Positions 1 through 10,500 of a DNA stretch of 64,000 bases are shown here, in pieces. The stretch is from Candidatus Kouleothrix ribensis (GTDB taxonomy: Bacteria; Chloroflexota; Chloroflexia; Chloroflexales; Roseiflexaceae): assembly GCA_016722075.1 (NCBI GenBank), contig JADKGW010000001.1, positions 3,968,001-4,032,000 of the forward strand, written 5' to 3'. Below the pieces are notes generated by a model, which saw nothing but the letters and a program-made list of their open reading frames with translations, made no database searches and was not told the origin of the DNA. Positions within the stretch are counted from its first letter, which is position 1; the number at the start of each line of letters is the position of its first letter. The translations under genes were made by a program, and so were the position numbers.

Positions 1-51
1 GCGACCGCGCGGAGCATGCAACACACCCCCGAGATCCGCCTGCATACTGAT

Positions 52-79
52 TGTCGTGCGGTTGGCTCCATGCTATAAT
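52..79 (+). promoter_or_regulatory. Sigma-70-type promoter of the rsb-like operon
   Basis: An extended -10 TGCTATAAT lies at 71-79, with a -35-like TTGTCG at 52-57 and a 16-bp spacer. It precedes the STAS gene by about 90 bp and would drive the three-gene partner-switching operon. The same TGCTATAAT form recurs at several other gene starts in the window. Confidence 0.6.
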
Positions 80-170
80 AGCCCAGCCGAACCCCTCGCA
101 GCCAATTGGTCGACGCCCGACCGTTCGCGATGCTGCGCGATTGCGCCGACGCTCAAGGAGGTTGTGTCTT

Positions 171-521
171 ATGGAGATCGCTCACAAGAAATTCAACCGC
201 GTGGACCTGCTCACGATCACCGGCCGCATGGACGCCGCCAGCGCCCCACAGCTCAAGCAGCAGATCGAGGCGCTGTTCGAACAGGGCCGCTACCGGCTGG
301 TGCTCGATCTGGCCGGCCTGGATTATATTGCCAGCCCTGGGCTGCGCGTGCTGATCGAGGCACGCAAACGCGCGCGCGACCGTAAGTTGACCGACCTGGA
401 GGGCGGTGATGTGCGCATCGCAAACCTGCCGCCACGCATCAAAGAGGTGTTCGACCTGACTGGCTTCACGTCGCTGTTCGAGATCTACGACGACACGATC
501 GAGGCGGTCGGTTCCTTCTGA
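171..521 (+). CDS. STAS-domain anti-sigma factor antagonist (RsbV/SpoIIAA-like)
   Basis: A 116-residue single-domain protein. It has the STAS fold signature, including the phospho-acceptor loop LDYIASPGLRVL with Ser55 in the position that RsbW-type kinases phosphorylate, and the usual C-terminal EVFDLTGFTSLFEI motif. The ATG at 171 was chosen because AAGGAGG at 155-161 sits just upstream; in-frame extension to position 51 lacks such a site. By family knowledge, unphosphorylated antagonist binds the kinase and releases its partner. It is the first gene of an operon with a kinase-STAS fusion and a SpoIIE-type phosphatase, which would respectively phosphorylate and dephosphorylate it. The actual partner (sigma factor or other output) is not visible here. 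Confidence 0.9.
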   Translation: MEIAHKKFNRVDLLTITGRMDAASAPQLKQQIEALFEQGRYRLVLDLAGLDYIASPGLRVLIEARKRARDRKLTDLEGGDVRIANLPPRIKEVFDLTGFTSLFEIYDDTIEAVGSF

Positions 522-614
522 GTAGCCGGGCTGCAGCCCGCAGCTGGTGGCCCCGATGCGACCCGCTCATAATCATCGGCGCTGCTCGCAGCTGCTTGCC
601 GCCTGCTGACTGCA

Positions 615-1355
615 ATGGAAACGCTTACCCTCCCCGCAACCCTCGATTCGCTCGCGCGGATCAGCAGCTTCATTACCGGCGCGACTACGCAGGCCGGACT
701 CGATGAGCACGCCGCCTGGCAGGTGCAGATGGCCGTTGATGAGGCCGCTACCAATATCATCCAGCATGGCTACGCCGACAACGGCGCCGGCCAGATCGAG
801 CTAACCTGGCGTATCGCCGCCGGCCAGCTGATCGTGACGCTGCGCGACTATGGCCGGCGCTTCGACCCCGAGCACGTGCCGGCCCCCGATATCACGTCGC
901 CGCTGGAAGAGCGCCAGGCCGGCGGGCTGGGGCTGTACCTCATGGGCCGGCTGATGGACTCGGTCGCATTTGAGTTCGATCCACAGCGCGGTAACCTGTT
1001 GACCATGACCAAGCAAATCGATCCGTCGATCGCCGCGCATGTGTTCGAGCTATCTGGCCGGCTCGACGCCGTGAGCACGCAGCATGCGATCAGCGCCGCG
1101 ACAGCCGCAATTGCCACCGGGGCGCGGCATATTCTGCTCGATCTCACGCAGGTGTCGTTCCTGAGCAGCAGCGGCATGCGCGCGCTGCTGCTGGTGCGCA
1201 AGAATCTGCTGGCGCACACCGACGGCGAGCTGCGCCTGTGCGGCCTGCAGCCGCAGGTGCGCGAGGTGTTTACGCTCACGGGCTTTGTGCAGCTCTTCGC
1301 GATCCATCCGACGCGGGATGACGCGCTGCGTGCCTTTGGGCAGGGGATGGCGTGA
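615..1355 (+). CDS. RsbW-like HATPase kinase fused to a STAS domain
   Basis: 246 residues. Residues 1-135 form a GHKL/HATPase_c_2 anti-sigma kinase domain with N-box VDEAATNIIQHGY (41-53; Glu43, Asn47), DYG (78-80) and the G2 box GGLGLYLM (103-110). Residues about 140-246 form a second STAS domain with acceptor loop VSFLSSSGMRALLLV (Ser184-186) and EVFTLTGFVQLFAI. Kinase and antagonist are normally separate proteins, so here they are one chain that could act in cis. Its stop overlaps the start of the phosphatase gene (GTGA), implying translational coupling. No clear Shine-Dalgarno is visible before the ATG. Function is inferred from domains and operon context. Confidence 0.88.
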   Translation: METLTLPATLDSLARISSFITGATTQAGLDEHAAWQVQMAVDEAATNIIQHGYADNGAGQIELTWRIAAGQLIVTLRDYGRRFDPEHVPAPDITSPLEERQAGGLGLYLMGRLMDSVAFEFDPQRGNLLTMTKQIDPSIAAHVFELSGRLDAVSTQHAISAATAAIATGARHILLDLTQVSFLSSSGMRALLLVRKNLLAHTDGELRLCGLQPQVREVFTLTGFVQLFAIHPTRDDALRAFGQGMA

Positions 1356-4300
1356 AGCGTACCAGCTGGCTGAATCTGTACTGCGTCGGGCTGGGCCTGC
1401 TAGGCTGGGCCTGGCTGCTGGCCAGCCGCCCCTTCGCCGCGCCTCCGGCGATCGTGCTGTTCTTCACCATGCTTGCGCTCCTGGTCGAGAGTGCCGGGTT
1501 GCGCCTGACTGTATCCGACGCGCATAGCCTCGTGGGTGTCGTGGTGCTGAGCGCGGCGCTGGCGCTTGGCCCACCGGCCGGTGCGCTGGTGGCCGCAACT
1601 GCCGCGCTGATCTTTGGCATGCTGCTACCGCTGATCTACGGCCGCCCGCACACCTTCTACCTGCTGGTTGCCCGGCCGCTGCTGCGTAGCGGCGCGCGCG
1701 CGATTGCCATCCTGCTGGGCGGCGCGCTGGCCGATATGCTCATCCCCGATCGCGCAAACCTGCTGGCGCGCCTGGTGATCGTTGCGGCCTGCTTCGTGCT
1801 GGTGGTGCAGGGCAACCGCGCCACCCGCGAGCTGTTGCAGGGCGGGCGCACCGGCCTGATCACATGGTTTCGCTCGTCGTGGCGCCCGGCGCTCGGCACC
1901 GAGCTGGCCCCGCTGCCGCTGGCGGCGCTCGGCGCGGCGATCTACCTGCGGCTCGACCTGCTATACGTTGTGATCAGCGCCGCCGCCCTGCTGGCCGGCA
2001 GCCTGTCGGTGCGCCGGGCCGCGCTCAACCTGCTGCGCCAGCGCCGCTCGGTGCGCGAGCTGGCCCAGCTCAACGAGGTCAGCCGCGCGATCATTCGTGC
2101 CGAGCTGAACGCCGAGGCGCTGTGCGAGCTGATCTACCGCGAGGCCAGCAAGGTGGTCGATACTTCGTCGTTCCACCTGGGCCTGTTCGACCCCGAGAGC
2201 GACCGCTATACTTTGATGGTGCGCGTGCAGGATCGTGTGCGCCTGCCGCCGCTGGTGGTCGACCTGCCCAGCGGCGATGGGATCGTCGGCTGGATGCGCG
2301 AGACCGGCCGCGCGCTGCTGGTGGAAGATTTTCTCGAGGAGATGGAGCGGCTGCCCGCGCGCCCGCGCTACCAGAGCGAGCACCCGCCGCGCTCGGGTAT
2401 TTACGTGCCGCTGATCGCCGGCGAGGCAGTGATCGGCAGCATCTCGGTGCAGAGCTACCGCCCCGGCACGTTCGGCACCGACGACATGCGCCTGCTCTCG
2501 CTGATCGCCGACCAGGCCGCAATTGCGATCTCGAAGGCGCGCGCGTTCGCCGAGGCGCGCCAGCGTGCGTTGCAGCTGCAGGCCATCCACGAGGTGAGCG
2601 AGCGCATCAGTGCCATTCTCGATCTCGACGCGCTGCTGCCCTCGGTGGTGCAGCTGATCCGCGAGCGTTTCGGCTACCACCCCGTGCATATCTTCACGCT
2701 CGAACCCGGCGGCGACCTGGTGTTCCGCGCCAGCACCGCACAGGGCGACGCGCTTGACCGCCTGCGCCAGCTCACACTGCACCAGGGCAGCGGGATCGTC
2801 GGCGCGGCTGCGGTGAGCGAAGCGCCTGTGCTGGTGAGCGATGTGCGCCACGACGCACGCTATATCGGCGACGACTGGCATACGCTGTCGGAGCTGGCGG
2901 TGCCACTGCGCTTCGGCGACCAGACGATCGGCGTGCTTGATGTGCAGAGCGCCGAGGTTGGCCGCTTCGACCAGAGCGATCTGTTTGTGATGCGCACGCT
3001 GGCCGATCAGATCGCCGTGGCGATCGAGAGCGCGCGCGCGTTCACCGCGCAGCGCGAGGAGGCCTGGACGCTCAATTCGCTGCTACAGGTGGCCGAGAAT
3101 ATCGCGCAGGCATCGACACTCGACGAGCTGCTGCCTGCGATCGTGCGCCTGCCGCCGCTGCTGCTCGGCTGTGATCGCTGCTACTGCCTGATCTGGAACC
3201 GCGAGCACGCCAGCTTCACGCCGCTGGCGGCCTATGGCCTGACCCCCGCGCAGCGTGCGGCGTTCGTGGGCGTCTCGTTCGAGGAAAACGATGCGCCGCT
3301 GCTGGCCGAGGCCCGGCGCAGCACCAGCCTGCTCGAGCTCGATAACGCGGCCGAGCGCCACTACATGTGCCCGCCCATCCTCGAGCCGTTCGGCGGCGGG
3401 GCGCTGCTGGCGCTGCCGCTGACGGCACGCGGCGCGGTGCTGGGCATGCTGGTGGCCGACTACGACCGGCCCAACCGGCGCCGCTCGCCGCGCGAGCTGA
3501 CCCTGTACTCAGGCATCGCCAACCAGATCGCCGGGGCGCTCGAGAACGCGCTGCTGGCGCGCGAGGCCGCCGAGGCCGCGCGCCTCGACGAAGAGCTGCG
3601 CCTGGCGCGCGAGATCCAGACGGCGCTGCTGCCGGCAGATGTGCCGAATCTGCCCGGCTGGGATATCGCCGCCGACTGGCGCTCGGCCCGGCTGGTGGGC
3701 GGTGATTTCTATGATTTCTGGCGCTTGCCGCCGCGCGATGAAACCCGCAGGCTGAAGGATGCCAGCGCAGCCTCGAGCGCATCCGACTCTGCCGCGCTCC
3801 TGCTTCCCGCAGCCCTGGATCTTGGCTTCGTGGTGGCCGATGTGAGCGACAAAGGCATCCCGGCCGCGATGTTTATGACGCTCTCGCGCAGCCTCGTGCG
3901 CGCCGCCGCGCTCGACGGCTCATCGCCCAGTGTGGCGCTGGGCCGGGCCAACCGCTGGATTACGCGCGACTCAGACTCGGCCATGTTTGTGACGTTGTTC
4001 TATGGCGTGCTCGAGCCTGGCTCGGCCACGCTGCGCTTCACCTGCGCCGGCCACAACCCGCCGCTGCTGTTTCGCGCCGCCGATGGGAGCGTGGCCGAGA
4101 TCACTACGCCGGGCATGGCGCTGGGCGTGATCGAGGAGGCCATTCTAGGCGAGGCCGAGGTGACGCTCGAGCTGGGCGATGTGCTGGTGTGCTACACCGA
4201 TGGCCTGACCGAGGCGATCAACGGCGAGGACGAGGCGTTCGGCGTGCCGCGGCTGATCGAGGTGATCGGCGCGCACCACGCCGAGTCGGCCGCCGCGATC

Positions 4301-4402
4301 GTGGGCGCGATCAACGCCGGGCTGCTAAGCTTCACCGAGCGGCCGCCGTTCGATGACCTGACCCTGGTGGTGATCAAGCGCGCGGATGCGCCTACCGCCT
4401 AG
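1352..4402 (+). CDS. Membrane GAF-GAF-GAF-SpoIIE (PP2C) phosphatase, RsbU-like
   Basis: 1016 residues starting at a GTG that overlaps the previous stop. Residues 1 to about 225 are hydrophobic with several membrane segments. Three GAF-like sensor domains follow (roughly 240-400, 410-560 and 580-740). A short helical linker (EEARLDEELRLAREIQTALL-like) leads into a PP2C/SpoIIE phosphatase at about 765-1010. Phosphatase motifs are visible: LVGGDFYDFW, VVADVSDKGIPAAMFM, FTCAGHNPPLL and YTDGLTEAIN, so the metal-binding aspartates are present. A 35-residue Ala/Ser-rich insert interrupts the domain after DFYDFW. It would dephosphorylate the STAS partners encoded upstream in response to membrane or small-molecule signals. 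Confidence 0.9.
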   Translation: MKRTSWLNLYCVGLGLLGWAWLLASRPFAAPPAIVLFFTMLALLVESAGLRLTVSDAHSLVGVVVLSAALALGPPAGALVAATAALIFGMLLPLIYGRPHTFYLLVARPLLRSGARAIAILLGGALADMLIPDRANLLARLVIVAACFVLVVQGNRATRELLQGGRTGLITWFRSSWRPALGTELAPLPLAALGAAIYLRLDLLYVVISAAALLAGSLSVRRAALNLLRQRRSVRELAQLNEVSRAIIRAELNAEALCELIYREASKVVDTSSFHLGLFDPESDRYTLMVRVQDRVRLPPLVVDLPSGDGIVGWMRETGRALLVEDFLEEMERLPARPRYQSEHPPRSGIYVPLIAGEAVIGSISVQSYRPGTFGTDDMRLLSLIADQAAIAISKARAFAEARQRALQLQAIHEVSERISAILDLDALLPSVVQLIRERFGYHPVHIFTLEPGGDLVFRASTAQGDALDRLRQLTLHQGSGIVGAAAVSEAPVLVSDVRHDARYIGDDWHTLSELAVPLRFGDQTIGVLDVQSAEVGRFDQSDLFVMRTLADQIAVAIESARAFTAQREEAWTLNSLLQVAENIAQASTLDELLPAIVRLPPLLLGCDRCYCLIWNREHASFTPLAAYGLTPAQRAAFVGVSFEENDAPLLAEARRSTSLLELDNAAERHYMCPPILEPFGGGALLALPLTARGAVLGMLVADYDRPNRRRSPRELTLYSGIANQIAGALENALLAREAAEAARLDEELRLAREIQTALLPADVPNLPGWDIAADWRSARLVGGDFYDFWRLPPRDETRRLKDASAASSASDSAALLLPAALDLGFVVADVSDKGIPAAMFMTLSRSLVRAAALDGSSPSVALGRANRWITRDSDSAMFVTLFYGVLEPGSATLRFTCAGHNPPLLFRAADGSVAEITTPGMALGVIEEAILGEAEVTLELGDVLVCYTDGLTEAINGEDEAFGVPRLIEVIGAHHAESAAAIVGAINAGLLSFTERPPFDDLTLVVIKRADAPTA

Positions 4403-4410
4403 TCGCGCGC

Positions 4411-4459
4411 ATGCGTGCTGGTGCGCCCGTGGCTTCGCCACAGCACGCACCAGCGCATG
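4411..4459. terminator. Bidirectional hairpin between convergent genes
   Basis: An inverted repeat (ATGCG-T-GCTGGTGCG paired with CGCACCAGC-GCAT, with an inner GTGGCTTCGCCAC hairpin) lies between the phosphatase stop and the end of the giant surface-protein gene on the other strand. There is no U-tract, so termination is inferred from position and symmetry only. Confidence 0.45.
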
Positions 4460-4528
4460 GTTGTTCGGGGCGGCGCAGCGTGCGGTTCGGGTGAGGCCGC
4501 AGCGGCCCCAGGTCAACCGCAGCTCGCT

Positions 4529-7500
4529 CTACCGCACCACTACCGGCACGTACAGCACCTGCTGCGCGGCTGTGCCCGCGCTGTCGGCCGGCCCATACTC
4601 ATTAACCCGCCCGTTTAGCTCGATCTCGGCCAGCCAGTAGCTATAGCGCTGGCCTGGCTCTGTGCTGCCATCGTACCAGGTATAGGCTGCGCCGCCCTGG
4701 CCACGCCCCCGCGCCGCGATCAGGCTGGGAGTGACCAGCACGGCATCGCCGCGCCGGCCGGTTGTGCTGCGGTACAGGTAGAAGCCCAGGCTATGCAGCT
4801 CGGCGCTCGTTTCCCAGGCTACCTCCAGCACACTGCCACGCCAGGTGGCCGTGAAGCTGCGCAGTGTCACGGCTGTGGGGTTGGGGATCAGGCCGGCCCA
4901 CCAGTTCGGCTGGTTCGACCCCGGCACCAGCGTGATCGGTTCGGTGCGGCCGGTCGCCGGGTCGACATCGCTGTCGCGGCTGTCGTCGCTGCCCTGGTTC
5001 GGGCTGGTGAACACCAGGCCCTGCGGCAAGTCGCTCACGCCAAGCGTGTACACGCCAGGCGGCAGATCGGTGAACAGGTAGGTGCCGTCGGGGCCGGTGG
5101 TGGTGCTCGCCAGCGCCTGCCCGTTCGCGTCGTAGAGTGTCACCGTCACGTTCGGCACGCCGGCCTCGCCTGGGTCGCGCACGCCGTCGCCGTTGGTGTC
5201 GAACCACACCACGCTGCCGACGCTGGCCGGCATGAACACGCCGAAGTCGATCGTCAGGTTGCTGTTCGCGTCGCGGTCTTCGCTGGTCGGCTCGCCGGCG
5301 CTGCTCAGCACAATCGGGCCGCTGACCACGCCCTGGCCGGTACTGCCGCTGTCGTCGTTGTCGATGTCGGTGTTCGGGTTGGGCGCCGGCTCGTACGGCC
5401 CGCCTGGCTGCAGGTTGGTGGCGATCCCGCCGGTGCTGCTGGCGTAGCCCGCCAGCACCGCGCCGCCCGCGAAGTTGGCCGGGTCAAGCTGCACCAGGTA
5501 CCTGCCAGGCGTCAGCTGGTCGAACAGGTACAGGCCGGCGCTGGTGGTGGTGCTCCCAGCCGGCAGATCGCCGCCGTCGAGTATGCCGTTGGCGTTGCTG
5601 TCGCGGTATAGCCGCACCAGCACGCCACCCACACCCGGCTCGCCGCGGTCGACCAGGCCGTTGTTGTTGATGTCGTTCCACACCAGGTTGCCCAGGCTCA
5701 CCTCCTGGTACAGCCCGGCGTCCCAGCTCGGGTCGGCCGTACCGACGGCGATCACGATCGGGCCAGTGTGGCCGCTGGCCGGGTCGATGTCGCTATCGGC
5801 CGTGTCGCTGCCGCCCTGATCGGCCGGGCTAGCCTGGTAGCCGCTCGGCGGCAGCACCGCGATGCTGTAGCTGCCGGGCGCCAGGCGGGCGAAGCCGTAG
5901 CTGCCGCTCAGGTCGGTGGTGGTCGTTAGCACCGGCGTGCCGCCGGCATCGCGCAGCACCACGGTCACACCCGGCACACCGGGTTCGCCGGCATCCTGCA
6001 CGCCGTTGGCATTCTGGTCGAGCCAGACCCGGTCGCCCAGGCTGGCGTTGTAGATCAGGCCGGCGTCCCAGGTCGGGTCGTTTTCGCCCGGCACCAGCGT
6101 TGTGATGATCGTGCGGCCGGTGGTGCTGTCGGCGTCGCTGTCGGCCGCGTCGTTGCCGCCCTGGTCTTGCGGGCTCAGGGCGTAGCCGGCCGGTGCTGTG
6201 AATTGCACGAAGTAATCACCCGCCGGCAGGTCGGTAAAGCTGTAGGCGCCGTTGACCCCGCTGACCGTGCTGCCGGCCAATACGTCGTCGGCGGTGCCGG
6301 GCTGGCCGTCGATGCCGGGCCGGTACAGCCGCACGGTCACGCCGGGCAGGCCAGCCTCGCCGTTATTCAGCACGCCGTCGGAGTTGGTGTCGAGCCAGGT
6401 GGTATCGCCGATCGCGGCCAGCGGGTAGAAGCCGAAGTCGACCGTCTGGTTGCCGTTGGTGTCGTCGCCATCGGCGGCGGTGTCGGGCTCGCCGCCCGAT
6501 GTGAGCGTTAGCGGGGCGCTACGTACCGAGCCGCCGGGCTGGGCCGTGCCATTGTCGTCGCCGTCGGCCGGGTTGGCGTCCACATCCGGCGCCGGCTCGC
6601 TTGCGCCGCCGCTGCTGCTGGCCAGGTGCTCGAGCGGGCCGAGCGCGGCGAAGTTCGGCGCGCCGATCACTACGATATAGTCGCCGGGGCGCAGGTTGGT
6701 GAACTGGTAGAGGCCGCCGCCGCTGGTGGTGGTGCTGCCGGCCAGCTCGCCGCCGCCGGGCAGCCCGTCGCCATTCGCATCGGCATACAGATCGACCGCC
6801 ACGCCGTTGATGCCGCCCTCGGCCAGGTCTTTCACGCCGTTGTTGTTGATGTCGAGCCACACCAGGTTGCCCAGGCGCAGCGGCTTCCAGAAGCCGAAGT
6901 CGAGCGTCAAGTTACTGTTCGGGTCGGCGTCGCCGTCGTTGGTCGGCTCGAGGCTCGAGGTGAGTGTGATCGGCTGGCTGCTGGCCAGGTTGGCCGTGCC
7001 CACGCCATTGTCGTCGTCGTTCAGGTTGCCGTCGGGGCCGGCGGTCGTAGCAAGATCGTCGCTGCTGGTGTAGCCGGCCGGGCCGAGCACCTTGGCCACG
7101 TATGCGCCGGGCGCCAGGTTTGTGAACAGGTACAACCCGTTGGTGCCAGTGGTCTGGTTGATAACCGGCGCGCCGCCCAGGTCGGTAGCCGGTGTGATGC
7201 CGTCGCCTTTGAACAGCACCACCGTCGCGCCGGCCAGCGGGCGATCGATCACGCTATCGAAGCTGCCGTTGTTGTCGCCATCCTCGAACACCAGGTTGCC
7301 GAGCGATAGCGGGTGCAGCAGGCCCAGGTCGAGCGTGCGGTCGGCCGCGCCGGCCGCCAGCGGCGCCGAGGTGGCGACCAGGCCGTCCGAGTCGATCGTG
7401 TCGTCGCCGGGCACATTTGCGATCGTCGGCACCAGGCCGCCCGGCAGGCCGCTGAAATGTACCTCGTACTGGCCGGGCGGCAGGTTCGCGAACAGGTACT

Positions 7501-10500
7501 GCCCGCCCAGGTCGGTGGTGGTCGTCAGGGTGGCGATCCCGCCGGCAAACAGGGTTGCAGTCACGCCCGCCACGCCGGGCTCGCCGCTGTCTTGCAGGCC
7601 ATTGCCGTTCTGATCCTCCCACACGAAGTCGCCCACGCTCACCGGCTGGAAAAAGCCGAAGTCGACCGTCAGGTTGCCGTTCGGGCCATCACCGTCGGCC
7701 GGGGTGTCTGGCTCGCCGCCGACCGTCAGTGTCACCGGGGTGCTCTGGGCGTAGGGCTGGCCCACCACCGGGTTGCCGTTCGAGTCGGTGTTATCGTCGT
7801 TGTCGGGGTCGCCGCCGCTGCGCGTGGCGATGTAGCCGGCCGGCGGCGCCGCGCGTACGACATAGTCGCCGGGCAGCAGCGCGGTGAAGGTGTACGCGCC
7901 AGTCGCGCCGGTGACGATCGGCGCAACCGAGCCGCCACTCAGGTCGGTGGCCGGTGTGATCCCGTCGCCCGCGAATAGGGTCACGGTTGCGCCGGCCAGG
8001 CCTGGCTCGCCCACGCCCTGCAGGCCGTCGCCGTTCTGGTCGATCCAGACCCGGTTGCCCAGCCGCACCAGCTGGGTGAAGCCGAAGTCGAGCGTTGGGT
8101 TGGTGGTGCTGCCAGAGGCGTTAATGACACTGTTGTTGTTGGCCGCGCCCGCACTGCCTGGCGTGAGCGTCAGCGTGCCGCTGCGGATGCCGTTGCTGAC
8201 CGGGCTGGTGTCGTTCACCCCGTTGTCGCCGGGGGTCGGGCCGCTGCCGGCCTCATCGACGTTCGTATCGGGGTCGGCCTCGGTGGGCGCGCTGCTCACA
8301 TAGCCGTCTAGCGGCCGGCCGGGGGCGAATTCGCCGGCCGGGATCTGCACCAGGTAATCGCCGGCCACCAGGCCGGCGCCCGCGTTCGGCCCGCTGGTCT
8401 GCCGGTCGAAGCTGTAGGTGCCGCTGATCGTGGTGGTGGTGGCCACCAGCGTGCCGCCTGCGGTGCGCAGCTCGATCAGCACGCCGGCACCGAGCGGACT
8501 CTCGGCCGGGTCTTTCAGGCCGTCGTTGTCGCCGTCGTACCACAGCAGGTTGCCGACGGCCAGCCGGTAGAAGCCGAAGTCGACCGTCAGGTTTGCGCGC
8601 AGATCGGCGGCGGCGCTGCCGGTGGTCGCGCCAGGGCCATAGCTTGCCGGCTCGCTCTCGCCGGCCGGCTCGCTCTCGCCCGGCCCCAGCGTGATCGGCC
8701 CGCTCAGCACGCCGCCGCCGACCGGGCTGGCGGTGTTGATGCCGTTGTCGTTGCTATCGGCATCGCTGTCTGGCGTAGCCTCGGTCGGCGTGCTGTTGGT
8801 GTAGCCCACCAGCGCCCCACCAGGGCCGTAGTTCTGCCCTGCGGCGGTGCCGCCCTCGATGCGCACGACATAGCCGCCGGCAGGCAGGTCGTCGAAGCGG
8901 TAGTAGCCGGCGCTGTCGGTCGTCACCGTGGCGATCGGCGCATCCAGCAGATCGGGTATGCCGTCGCCATTCGCATCGGCCAGCACGCTCACCACCACCC
9001 CGGCGATGCCGCTCTCGGCCGGGTCGATCTGGCCGTTGTCGTTGGTGTCGTACCACACCCGGTTGCCCAGGCTGTAGGCTGCGAAGAAGCCGAAGTCGAT
9101 CGTCTGGTCGCCGTTGGTGTCGTCGCCGTCGGTTGGCGTGCCCGGCTCGCCGCCCGCGCTCAGCGCGATGTCCGGGCTGCGGGTTGGCCCGCCTGGCGCG
9201 GCTTGCGCGCCATTGTCGTCGTTGTCCTGGCCGTTATCGGCCGGGTCGGTTGGCGTGCTGCTGGCCGGGTAGGCGGCTGGCGGCGTGGGCAGGTACACGA
9301 AATAGCTGCCCGGCGCCAGCGTATCGAAGTGGTAGAGCCCGCCGCCGCTGCTGGTGGTGGTCAGGATCGGCGTGGCGGTCAGCGGGTCGGCGCCGCTCGC
9401 AAACAGCTGCAGCCCGACCCCATCGATCCCGCTTTCGGCCGGGTCTTTCGCGCCATTGTTGTTCGCGTCGTGCCACACCAGGTTGCCCAGGCCAAGCGGC
9501 TGGTACAGGCCGAAGTCGATCGTCGTGTTGGTGTTGCTGTCGCCGGCCGGGTTGCTGGGCAACGTGCTGCCACCCGGTAGCGCCACACTGGCCGGGGCGG
9601 TCGTGTCGGTCTCGCCGGCCGGCTCGGCGCCGGCCGTGAGGGCGATCGTGCCGCTGCGGATCGCGCTCGCACTCACGGCCGTGCCGTGGTCGCGCTCCTC
9701 GTCGGCCGGGCTGTTGCTCTCGGCGATGCCCGGCTCGTACGGGCCGCTCGCGCTGCCATTGGTGCCGCTGCTGGTGGTGTAGGTGCTGTAGGCGCCCGAT
9801 TTGACCAGCTCGGCCAGGTAGCTGCCGGCCCGCAGGCCGCCGAACAGGTAGTGCCCGCCGTTGCTGGTGGTGGTGCTGGCGATCGGCGCGCCGTCGGGCG
9901 CCGCGTCGCCATTGGCGTCGGCGTAGAGGTTGACGGTCAGGCCGTCGATGCCGCTCTCGCCGCCGCCCTTGAGTCCATCGTTGTTGGCGTCGTTCCAGGC
10001 GATATTGCCCAGGCTCAGGCTATAGAAGCCAAAGTCGGCGGTCAGGTTGCTGCGATCGTCGGATGTGCCGTCGGGGTGGCCCGGCGTTGTATTGCCGTCC
10101 TCACCAGTCGGCTGGCCGGCGCCAAGTGTGTAGCGCGGGCCGATCACTGCGCCGGCCGGCACAGCGCCCGCCGCAGCCAGCAGTGTGGTGCCGTGGTCGT
10201 TATTCGTGCCGCTGGCGGTTGTGTCGGTCGAGGCCGGTGCCTCGCCGCTCTGGGTTACGCCGCTGCTGTGGAAGCCGGCCAGCGCGCCTGCGCCGGCAAA
10301 GTTGCCGCTCGGGATCACCACCACATAGTCGCCTGCCAGCAGGCCGGTGAACAGGTAGAAGCCGCCGCTGCTGGTGGTGTCGGTCAGCACCGGGGCCGCG
10401 CCTAGCGGCGTGCCGCTCGGGTTGGCGGCCCACAGCTCGGCGGTCACCCCGTCGATGCCGCTCTCGGCCAGGTCTTTCACGCCGTTGTTGTTGGCGTCAT

